A DNA stretch of 14,085 bases from JBAYDV01 sp041672845 (GTDB taxonomy: Bacteria; Bacteroidota; Bacteroidia; Bacteroidales; UBA932), in assembly GCA_041672845.1 (NCBI GenBank), contig JBAYYV010000009.1:1-14085 (forward strand), in the 5' to 3' direction. The first letter of the stretch is position 1. The number at the start of each line of letters is the position of its first letter. Position numbers and translations under genes: made by a program. Positions 6,767 through 13,684 of the stretch are shown here, piece after piece. Under the pieces are notes generated by a model. It was not told the origin of the DNA. It searched no databases and worked only from the letters and a program-made list of their open reading frames with translations.

Positions 6767-6885
6767 TCATCTCCGAACTCCTGCACATCCGGCCCTGGGA
6801 GCAGCGCGAGCTGCTCACCGCGGCCGAACTGAAAGCCGCGATCACTTTCGTCAAGGAACGCCTTAAACAAGCCAGCAAGACCTAA
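6350..6885 (+). CDS. Tail assembly chaperone, -1 frameshift (gpGT-type) product
   Basis: The coding parts are 6350-6730 in the starting frame and 6730-6885 in the -1 frame. The slip is on GGGAAAA at 6724-6730. The zero frame there reads GGA AAA GCC, while the shifted frame reads GGG AAA AGC. The product has about 127 + 51 = 178 residues. The extension includes 'EEYCLVISELLHIRPWEQRE' and 'LTAAELKAAITFVKERLKQA', helical and with the W and 'L...EL' pattern common to gpT-type extensions. It stops at TAA 6883-6885, 28 bases before the tape measure. No ATG, GTG or TTG codon exists in the shifted frame from the slip to the stop, so it cannot start on its own. The long form is thought to bind the tape measure while the short form coats it. 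Confidence 0.82.
6724..6730 (+). promoter_or_regulatory. Ribosomal -1 slippery heptamer GGGAAAA
   Basis: This is a perfect X-XXY-YYZ heptamer in phase with the chaperone frame (G GGA AAA), located 34 bases before the zero-frame stop at 6764. Re-pairing of both tRNAs after a one-base backward slip is allowed (GGG and AAA). I see no clear Shine-Dalgarno stimulator or strong downstream stem, so efficiency is probably modest, as in the lambda case. Confidence 0.8.
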
Positions 6886-6913
6886 CTGAACAGCGGGAGT
6901 GTGAGCACATACC

Positions 6914-8980
6914 GTGGCGTCTGACACCTCTCTGTTATTCAACATTCTCGGCCGCGACGGCGTGTCTAAGGTCTTCGCCCGGATCCGCCGGGAAGCGCTC
7001 GGCGCCGGCGGTGCGTTGCGCGCGTCTGCTGCCCTCACTCGGGCGGCAGCCCAGGACAACCTGTCCGGGATCGCGAGCCTCACCAAGCAGTTCGGGATCT
7101 TCGGCGGCGTGGCCTCCGGTGCCGCACTCGCGGCAGGTGGTGCACTGGCCGGGCTCCCGCTGGCCTTCGCCGGCATCGGCGCGGCCCTGCTGAAAGAAAA
7201 TGCGGTCGTTAAGACCGCGTTTACTAACCTCGGCAACAATGTGAAAACCCAGTTGACCAAAGCCGCGCAACCCTTGGTGCCGGTATTTAAGAATGTCGCT
7301 AGCCAGCTCGGTGCGGCGTTCAACCAACTGCTGCCGCAGATCCGTACCGTGTTCGGCTCCATCGGCCCATACATCACCACCCTCACCGAAGGGGTAACCG
7401 GGTTCGCGGTGCAGGCCATGCCGGGGTTGGTGACTGCGGTCAAGTCCGCCGGGCCGGTGTTTGACGGGCTCGCGGACCTGCTCGCCAACGCCGGTGCTGG
7501 CGTCGGGCAACTGGTCGCTAACTTGGCCCCTGCGGCGGGGGCTGCGGGGCAGGCGCTGTCAGCGTTGGGTGGGGCCCTGCCGGAGATCCTGTCGATTCTG
7601 GGGTCGATCCTCGGCGCGCTCGCCCAGGTAGGTGGGCCGATCCTCGAAGCCCTCATGCCCGTGATCACCACTTTGATCGACGGCCTGACCGCAGGGTTAA
7701 TCCCGGTCATCCAGTCCCTAGGCCCGGTGTTTGTCCGGGTCGCCACGGCCCTGCAACCTTTGGCGGACGCTTTCGGTCGCGTGTTCGAGGCCGCGGGCCC
7801 GGCGATCACCGACCTGTTTACACAGCTCGGCGGGGTGCTGACCGCGTCACTGATTCCGGCGCTAACCCAGATACTTGACGCGGTGACACCGTTGATACCG
7901 GCTCTGGTGTCGCTGCTGTCGCCGATCATGCCGCTGGTGCCGGCGATCGCGCAGGTGGCCGCGCAGCTGGCTGGTGCGCTCGCGCCGATCCTGGTGCAGC
8001 TGCTGCCGATCGTCACCCAGGTGGCCACGATTCTGTCGCAGATGGCCGCGCAGGTGCTGCTGCAGCTGGCCGCCGCGATCGTCCCTTTGTTGCCTGCTAT
8101 CGGGCAGTTCGCGACGATCCTCGGCGGCGCTGTACTCACCATCCTGCAAGCCCTGCAACCGGTGCTGGGTGCGTTGATTGACGCCGTGGTTGCTTTGCTC
8201 CCGCCGATCGTCGCACTACTGGGCCCACTGGGTCAGCTGGCGACTGCGGTCACGCCCATTATCGTGCTCGTCGCCCAGTTCGCGGCGTGGCTGATTGGGC
8301 AGTTGGCACCGGCGATCTCCACGATCATCGGGTGGATCGCCGGGTTTACCGGAGTCATCGTCGGCGGGCTGGCCGCGGCCATCAGGTGGCTGAGTACGGC
8401 AGTACCGCAGGCGTGGGGAGTGGTCACACGCGCTGTCGGCAGCGCTGTGGACGCCATCGGCGGGTTCATAGGCAACATGATCAACTTGGTGCGGTCCATA
8501 CCGGGCCGGGTCCTCGGCGCCCTAGGCAATTTCGCCGGGCTGCTGTACCAGCATGGCCGAGACCTGATTCAGGGGCTGATCAACGGAGTGAGCAGCCTTG
8601 TCGGCGCGTTCATCGGCCGATTGCGCAGCCTCGCCAGTCAAGCCATGAGCGCGCTAGGTAACTTCCTCGGCATAGGGTCTCCCTCGAAGATCACCATGCA
8701 GTACGGTGTGTGGCTCGGAGAGGGACTGAACGAGGGCCTGGCGAAGGTCTCCAGTTCGGTCGCGAAAGCCGCCACCCAATCCCTAGGTCAGCCCGCGCTG
8801 GCGCCATTGTCCAGCGGGATCGGCACCGCCGTACCGCCCTCCGCGGCGGCATCGCCCCGGGTGGTGTTGGAAATCCGGTCATCCGGATCACGTGAGGACG
8901 ACGACCTCATTGAGCGTCTGCGCCGCGCTGTCCGCGTGCGTGGTGGCGATGTGCAACTGGTGCTCGGGGGTGCCGCGTGA
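6914..8980 (+). CDS. Tape measure protein
   Basis: This 688-residue protein sets tail length and leaves the tail ahead of DNA. The N-terminus (1-55) is a charged helix; about 55-95 is a Gly/Ala hydrophobic segment that could insert in membrane. From about 100 to 480 come proline-punctuated hydrophobic helices, with an imperfect repeat: 340-365 and 391-416 share about 14 of 26 positions. Near 545-593 are 'HGRDLIQGLINGVSSL' and 'GIGSPSKITMQYGVWLGEGL', a C-terminal motif common in actinophage tape measures. The last ~70 residues are polar. The start GTG 6914 has GGGAG at 6895-6899, rather far upstream (14 bases). At about 0.15 nm per residue the tail would be near 100 nm. It contains one TTA codon (7697-7699). 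The stop overlaps the next start as GTGA. Confidence 0.92.
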   Translation: MASDTSLLFNILGRDGVSKVFARIRREALGAGGALRASAALTRAAAQDNLSGIASLTKQFGIFGGVASGAALAAGGALAGLPLAFAGIGAALLKENAVVKTAFTNLGNNVKTQLTKAAQPLVPVFKNVASQLGAAFNQLLPQIRTVFGSIGPYITTLTEGVTGFAVQAMPGLVTAVKSAGPVFDGLADLLANAGAGVGQLVANLAPAAGAAGQALSALGGALPEILSILGSILGALAQVGGPILEALMPVITTLIDGLTAGLIPVIQSLGPVFVRVATALQPLADAFGRVFEAAGPAITDLFTQLGGVLTASLIPALTQILDAVTPLIPALVSLLSPIMPLVPAIAQVAAQLAGALAPILVQLLPIVTQVATILSQMAAQVLLQLAAAIVPLLPAIGQFATILGGAVLTILQALQPVLGALIDAVVALLPPIVALLGPLGQLATAVTPIIVLVAQFAAWLIGQLAPAISTIIGWIAGFTGVIVGGLAAAIRWLSTAVPQAWGVVTRAVGSAVDAIGGFIGNMINLVRSIPGRVLGALGNFAGLLYQHGRDLIQGLINGVSSLVGAFIGRLRSLASQAMSALGNFLGIGSPSKITMQYGVWLGEGLNEGLAKVSSSVAKAATQSLGQPALAPLSSGIGTAVPPSAAASPRVVLEIRSSGSREDDDLIERLRRAVRVRGGDVQLVLGGAA

Positions 8981-11900
8981 GTTTCCCCGCTGAGCCGCGC
9001 GACATCGTCACCGAGATCTACGCGGGCGACGGGTGGCGGGATATCAGCACCGATGTGCGCGTGGACTCTGGGGTCACCATCACGCGTGGCCGGCGCAACG
9101 AGGGCGGCGCGGTCGACCCGTCCTCCTGTGCCCTCAAGTTGGACAACAGTTCGGGCGACTACTCGCCCCGCAACCCGATGTCGGCGTACTACGGGACGCT
9201 GGGCCGCAACACGCCGATCAGGGTGTCGATCCGGCACGCCCGGGACACGTTCGCCCGGACGGTGTCAGGATCCTGGGGCACCGCGGACACGGGGCAGGTG
9301 TGGGCGCAGGACGGCGCCGGCGGGACAGTCCAGGCGTCGGACTTCAACGTCACCAGCGGCACGGGCACACACCTGGTTCCGGTGGCCAATGCCCAGCGGT
9401 TCACGTACTTGTCGACCTTGGCTAACAAGGACTTGGAAGTCGCGGTCACCGTCAGCCTGCCCTTCTCCAACGTGACCGGCGGCGGGATTTTCCCAGCGTC
9501 GATCATCTTCCGCGCGCCCGACGTCAGCAACTACTACATGGTGCGGGTCGGGATCACGACGACTGAGCAAATACAGATGTCCGTGGTTAAAACCGTCAAC
9601 AACGTCACCACGCAGGTTGGGTCCACGGTCACCACGGCCCTAACCGTCACCGGCCAGAGCCTGCGCGTCCGCGCCCACGTCGAAGGCTCCACACTGCGCG
9701 GGAAGGTGTGGCCCGCTACGGATCCCGAGCCGATCGCGTGGGCGATCGAAGCCGAAGACGACACCCTCACCACCCCCGGATGGGTCGGTATCCGCTCCGA
9801 GGTGGCCACCGGCAACACCAACACCCCGGTCACGTTTTCCTACGATGACCTGCAAATCACCCTACCCCGGTTTAACGGGGAGGTGACGGAATGGCCGACG
9901 AAATGGGACATCTCCGGCCGGGATGTCACCGCGCCCATAGAGGCCGCGGGGATAATGCGCAGATTGGGGCAGGGGGCAAGTCCCTTGCGGTCCACACTCC
10001 GCCGCAGCATCCCCACCCTCCCGAACCTGGTGGCGTATTGGCCCTGTGAGGACGGGGAAAACGCAACCCAGGTCTCTTCAGGGTTGACCGGTGGTCAGCC
10101 TGGCCTGTTCCATTTCAGCGGCTACCCTGACTGGGCCGGCTACAGCGGGTTTGCCTGTTCGGAACCCCTACCAGTGTTGCGTAACGCGCGGTGGGACGGT
10201 CAGGTTAACACGTACAACGACACCGGTGTAATCCAGATCCGGTTTGTGCTTTACATCCCCGCCGGTGCGGCGGACCTGTCACCCTTAATCCAGTTGTGGA
10301 CTTTTTCGGGTGACGCTTGTCTTTGGGAGCTGCGCTATTTGGATAGCGGCGGAAGTGGCGATATGGATATCGCCGTGTTCGCGCCAGGTTCCGGCACTCC
10401 CGCCTACCAGTCCGGTGGGCAGGATGTCAATGTGAACGGCAGACCAGTCCGCGTGCAGCTGCAACTAGCCCAAAGCGGCGGAAACGTCAACTGGGAGCTG
10501 TCGACTTTGCAGCCGGGGTTCAGTGGCGGTGGTTTCAGCACCGGCACGGTGGTTGGTCGCACGCTGGGCCGGGCGAACACGATCGTGGTTGGTGCCCACC
10601 GTAACTTGGACAACGTCACTATCGGCCATGTCTCCGTGGAGAACGCGACAAGCAGCCTCTTTACGCTCGCCGACGAGTTGGCTGCGTTCGACGGTGAGGC
10701 GGCCGGGTCACGGATCCAGCGGCTGTGCACCGAGGAGGGCATCCCGTTTTCCGACATCGGGAGCATGTCGGCCACAGCCAAGATGGGGCCGCAGCGCCCC
10801 AAAACCATCCTCGACCTCATCCGCGAGGCCGAATCTGCCGATGGTGGCACCCTGTTCGAACCCAGGGGCACCCTGGGGTTGGCTTACCGGACGCTGACCA
10901 CCATCACTAACCAGCCCGCACGCCTGGCCGCGTCCTATGGCCACCTGTCGCCGCCGTTCGAGCCGACCGACGACGACCAGGGCCTGCGCAATGACGTGAC
11001 CGTCCGCCGCCCTGGCGGCTCGGAGGTCCGCTCCCAGCAGACCACCGGACCACTATCGGTGTCCGACCCACCGACGGGTGTCGGCCGCTACGACACCAGT
11101 GTCGAGCTTAATGTTCGGGACGACGCACAGGCGCTGCACGCCGCAACGTGGTTGGTGCACGTGGGCACCGTCGACGAGGCCCGCTACCCGACCGTCACCG
11201 TGAATCTGGCGTCGTCGTCGGTAGCGGCACTGGAGTCTCAGGTGCTGGACGTGTCCATTGACGACAGGGTGACTATCACGGGTCTCCCCTCGTGGCTGCC
11301 ACCAGGTCCGGTGTCCGTGCTGATGGGTGGTTACACCGAGCGGATCGGGCCTTATGAGCACACCCTGACCGCGGTGTGCTCGCCTGCGTCACCGTATGAG
11401 GTGCTACAGCTTGACACGGACAAACTGGACACCGCCGGGTCTAAGCTGGTCACCGCGGTGACCTCCGGCGCGACGTCCTTTACCGTCGCGCGCACAGGCG
11501 ACTACGACGAGGGGTTCGAGGACGCCACCTACGATCTCAACGTCACCGGGACGTGGACCCGCACCAACGCCCAAGCCCACAGTGGTTCGTGGTCACTGCG
11601 CTCCGCGGCGATCGGCGACAGCCAACAGTCAGACTGCGTCATTACCGTCCCCGAGGGGGCGGACACACTCCAGTTCTGGTTTCGCGTGTCGACCGAGAGC
11701 GGATTTGACTTTTTCCGCCTCTACATCGACTCCACGTTTTGGGGTGAGGCATCCGGCTCGATCGGCTGGACACAGTCAATCGTCTACCCGGTCGCCGGGG
11801 CCAGCACGGTCACCTTCCGGTACATCAAGGATGTCGCCACGGCAGCCGGCGACGACGCCGTCTACATCGACGATGTGCAGTTCAGGTCGTCGGCGCCGCT

Positions 11901-12087
11901 GTGGACCACCACCGACGAGCCGGTGTCGCTGGTGATCGGCGGTGAGGAGGTCACCGCTACCACCATCACCGGCTCCACCAGCCCACAAACGATGACCGTC
12001 ACCCGAAGCGTGAACGGTATATCCAAGGCGCACCCGGCCGGCGCCGAGATCCGGCTGAAAACACCAGCGACGCTCGCACTCGGATAA
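8977..12087 (+). CDS. Multi-domain tail hub / minor tail protein with lectin-like insertions
   Basis: This 1036-residue protein probably forms the tail tip hub and binds the host surface. The backbone pieces are 1-88 ('ALKLDNSSGDYSPRNP', 'YYGTLGRNTPIRV'), 298-348 ('FNGEVTEWPTKWDISGRDV'), 561-842 and 971-1036 ('PQTMTVTRSVNGISKAHPAG'). Three beta-rich modules seem inserted between them. The first, about 90-297, starts 'DTFARTVSGSWGTADTGQVW' and ends 'FSYDDLQITL' (LamG/concanavalin-like). The second, about 349-560, starts 'NLVAYWPCEDG' (LamG-like). The third, about 843-970, runs from 'GFEDATYDLNVTGTWTR' to 'VYIDDVQFR' (jelly-roll, carbohydrate-binding type). The start GTG 8977 overlaps the tape measure stop. 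It contains a TTA codon at 10285-10287. Domain calls are from pattern; carbohydrate binding is inferred. Confidence 0.85.
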   Translation: MSFPAEPRDIVTEIYAGDGWRDISTDVRVDSGVTITRGRRNEGGAVDPSSCALKLDNSSGDYSPRNPMSAYYGTLGRNTPIRVSIRHARDTFARTVSGSWGTADTGQVWAQDGAGGTVQASDFNVTSGTGTHLVPVANAQRFTYLSTLANKDLEVAVTVSLPFSNVTGGGIFPASIIFRAPDVSNYYMVRVGITTTEQIQMSVVKTVNNVTTQVGSTVTTALTVTGQSLRVRAHVEGSTLRGKVWPATDPEPIAWAIEAEDDTLTTPGWVGIRSEVATGNTNTPVTFSYDDLQITLPRFNGEVTEWPTKWDISGRDVTAPIEAAGIMRRLGQGASPLRSTLRRSIPTLPNLVAYWPCEDGENATQVSSGLTGGQPGLFHFSGYPDWAGYSGFACSEPLPVLRNARWDGQVNTYNDTGVIQIRFVLYIPAGAADLSPLIQLWTFSGDACLWELRYLDSGGSGDMDIAVFAPGSGTPAYQSGGQDVNVNGRPVRVQLQLAQSGGNVNWELSTLQPGFSGGGFSTGTVVGRTLGRANTIVVGAHRNLDNVTIGHVSVENATSSLFTLADELAAFDGEAAGSRIQRLCTEEGIPFSDIGSMSATAKMGPQRPKTILDLIREAESADGGTLFEPRGTLGLAYRTLTTITNQPARLAASYGHLSPPFEPTDDDQGLRNDVTVRRPGGSEVRSQQTTGPLSVSDPPTGVGRYDTSVELNVRDDAQALHAATWLVHVGTVDEARYPTVTVNLASSSVAALESQVLDVSIDDRVTITGLPSWLPPGPVSVLMGGYTERIGPYEHTLTAVCSPASPYEVLQLDTDKLDTAGSKLVTAVTSGATSFTVARTGDYDEGFEDATYDLNVTGTWTRTNAQAHSGSWSLRSAAIGDSQQSDCVITVPEGADTLQFWFRVSTESGFDFFRLYIDSTFWGEASGSIGWTQSIVYPVAGASTVTFRYIKDVATAAGDDAVYIDDVQFRSSAPLWTTTDEPVSLVIGGEEVTATTITGSTSPQTMTVTRSVNGISKAHPAGAEIRLKTPATLALG

Positions 12088-12097
12088 GGAGTTAACC

Positions 12098-12604
12098 ATG
12101 GCGGACGCCGCGTTTACCGCTGGCCAGAATCTGACAGCCGCCGCGTTGAACGACCAATTCAACCAGATTCGAACGCGGCGTCAGCAGGTCACGCAGACGG
12201 TTAACAACAGCACGACCTTGGTCAACTCGACCTACTTGACGTTGAGCGTTAAGGCAAACACGAACTACATTTTCGAGGCGCTGATTTTGTACACCGCCGA
12301 TGCCCTGGCGGATTTCAAATTCAACATCGCTCTACCCACTGGGTCAACACTGCGCATGGCGACCTGGACCAACCTGACGTCCGGCACCGCGTTGGACTCG
12401 CCGATCGCGCACGACGCGATCACCACCCAACCCTGGCCCATGGGTGGCGTCACAGGAGTCACTATGTCCTCCCGACCCACCGGTGCCATCACCATCGGCG
12501 GCACCGCCGGAAACTGCACGATCCAGTTCGCGCAGAACGCTGCGCACGCCAGCAACTGCGACCTGAACAGCCAATCGTGGATGCGGCTCACCGAAGTCGC
12601 ATAA
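12098..12604 (+). CDS. Minor tail protein
   Basis: This 168-residue protein resembles small tail-tip or fibre-associated proteins that follow the hub gene in actinophages. The N-terminus 'FTAGQNLTAAALNDQFNQI' is the usual 'F.aGq.LtAa.LN' opening. A single beta domain follows: 'TYLTLSVKANTNYIFEALIL', 'DFKFNIALPTGSTLRM', and at the end 'GNCTIQFAQNAAHASNC' and 'SWMRLTEVA'. The closing 'fAQ......... SWmrl..V' is a recurrent pattern in such proteins. The start ATG 12098 has the strong site AAGGAG at 12086-12091, formed over the hub stop codon. A trimeric jelly-roll-like structure attached to the tail tip is likely but not proven. Codon use is less G/C-ending than in the head genes. Confidence 0.75.
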   Translation: MADAAFTAGQNLTAAALNDQFNQIRTRRQQVTQTVNNSTTLVNSTYLTLSVKANTNYIFEALILYTADALADFKFNIALPTGSTLRMATWTNLTSGTALDSPIAHDAITTQPWPMGGVTGVTMSSRPTGAITIGGTAGNCTIQFAQNAAHASNCDLNSQSWMRLTEVA

Positions 12605-12627
12605 CCCATCGGGTAAAACAATCAAAC

Positions 12628-12933
12628 ATGACCGCACTGGGGGGTGTCGTGGATGTTCTGGACTCGCTGCCCAGCGTCCTGCCGGCGGCCGGCGGTGCGT
12701 CCATCCTGCTGGTCATCATCGGGATTCTGTCCAGGTTCTGGTTGACCGCCGAAAGCAGGCATGCGGCCGAGATTAAACGGATCAGTGACTCGCTCAAGTC
12801 GGATATCTCGGAACTGCGTGCAAGGGTCGATGAGCTGACCAAGCAGCTCGACGCGGAGCGTAAGAAACGGTGGAAAGCCGAGGACGACGCCGCGAGCGTA
12901 CGCCGACGAATCGGGGAAGTCGATGCGGGGTAA
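12628..12933 (+). CDS. Single-span membrane protein with coiled coil, holin candidate
   Basis: This 101-residue protein (from ATG 12628) has one hydrophobic segment at about 18-39 ('LPAAGGASILLVIIGILSRF') and then a highly charged helix from about 43 to 95 ('EIKRISDSLKSDISEL', 'VDELTKQLDAERKKRW') with heptad spacing. Position just upstream of the endolysin suggests a lysis role: a one-span holin or a membrane partner. No holin family motif is recognised. The start is uncertain: an in-frame GTG at 12649 has GGGGGGTG a few bases upstream and would drop seven residues without affecting the membrane segment. The 3' end overlaps the next gene by 11 bases in another frame, so the two are probably made together. 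Charge pattern suggests the basic coiled coil lies in the cytoplasm. Confidence 0.7.
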   Translation: MTALGGVVDVLDSLPSVLPAAGGASILLVIIGILSRFWLTAESRHAAEIKRISDSLKSDISELRARVDELTKQLDAERKKRWKAEDDAASVRRRIGEVDAG

Positions 12934-13609
12934 AAACCATGCGGCACTGTGGGCTATCGCAATGGTGTCACTGTTGGCGTCCGGGTGGGTCGTCTACGGG
13001 CAGGTGACGTCAGTGGGCACCGCGCGGGCGGCACAGGAGCAGGCCAAGACCTTGGCCGAGCAGGTAAACGAGGCGTGTGCCAAAGGGGGGCCGGCGGCGG
13101 CCGAACTAGGGCAGGCATGCCGGAAAGCGGCCGAGGTGGCCGTGCCGGTCGAGCCTGTCGGTATCGCCTCGGTGGAGCACGCGGAATGCGCCCTGACCGT
13201 ACGCCTGACGGACGGCCGGCAGACGACGGCAGACAACATCTGCGGACGCAACGGGGACGACGGCCGTTCGATCACCAGTGCGTCCCCATCGGGATGCGAC
13301 GTCATCCTCTCCTGGTCGGATGCCACCACCACACGCGTAGGTCCCCTGTGCGGTCCCGCAGGCCCGTCCGGGACGCCCGGCGCCGATGGGCAGGACGGCC
13401 AGGACGGTGCTCCCGGCGAGCCGGGGCCGGCTGGCCCGCAGGGGCCGCCGGGTGATGCGGGCACGGACGGCGCCCCGCCGCGTGGCTGGGTGACCACCCG
13501 AGCGGACGGCAGTGAGGAAACCTGCACCCGCGACGCCGGCTCCCCGGATGACGCACCGACCTACAGGTGCGAGACAACCTCGCCACCCACCCTGCTGCCC
13601 ATCGGCTGA
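12923..13609 (+). CDS. Membrane-anchored collagen-like protein with paired Cys modules
   Basis: This 228-residue protein has a basic N-terminus ('MRGKNH') and one membrane segment (about 8-27, 'ALWAIAMVSLLASGWVVYGQ'). A short Ala/Gln/Glu helix follows at 33-72. Residues 79-111 and 115-147 are two copies of a 33-residue module, each with two Cys 18 residues apart (C89/C107, C125/C143) and ending C-G-x-x-G. Gly occurs every third residue from G144 to G183 (14 Gly), a collagen-like run, followed by a C-terminal part with C201 and C216. Eight cysteines in four close pairs, together with the basic N-terminus, suggest an outside-facing C-terminal part. Similar collagen-like membrane proteins occur near lysins in actinophages; their job is unknown. 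The start ATG 12923 overlaps the previous gene and is preceded by GGGGAAG. Confidence 0.78.
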   Translation: MRGKNHAALWAIAMVSLLASGWVVYGQVTSVGTARAAQEQAKTLAEQVNEACAKGGPAAAELGQACRKAAEVAVPVEPVGIASVEHAECALTVRLTDGRQTTADNICGRNGDDGRSITSASPSGCDVILSWSDATTTRVGPLCGPAGPSGTPGADGQDGQDGAPGEPGPAGPQGPPGDAGTDGAPPRGWVTTRADGSEETCTRDAGSPDDAPTYRCETTSPPTLLPIG

Positions 13610-13684
13610 TTCGCGACAAGCAAACGGCGATACCGGTACCGCTTACCCATGCGCGTGACTTAACACACTCAACGTGAGGTGATC
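13610..13684 (+). other. Short gap before the lysin gene
   Basis: This is a 75-base non-coding gap. It holds 'ataccggtaccgc'-type small palindromes near 13629-13643 and the lysin binding site at its end. I see no T-run terminator and no convincing promoter, although the base composition is more mixed than in the genes. Confidence 0.4.
13676..13684 (+). promoter_or_regulatory. Extended ribosome binding site of the lysin gene
   Basis: GAGGTGATC is complementary to nine consecutive bases at the 3' end of bacterial 16S rRNA (the GATCACCTC part of the conserved tail). It directly abuts the ATG at 13685. The GAGG core is only about 5 bases from the start, closer than usual, but the long match supports this start. 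Confidence 0.6.

Noticed and set aside
6763..8142. 459-codon open frame on the - strand opposite the tape measure
   Set aside because: It is a shadow of a high-GC coding strand: Ser/Ala/Pro-rich low-complexity protein, no ribosome binding site, antisense to a clear gene.
13629..13643. Small palindrome (taccggta / cggtaccg) before the lysin gene as an operator or terminator
   Set aside because: It is short, with no loop or T-run and no partner copy seen elsewhere in the window.
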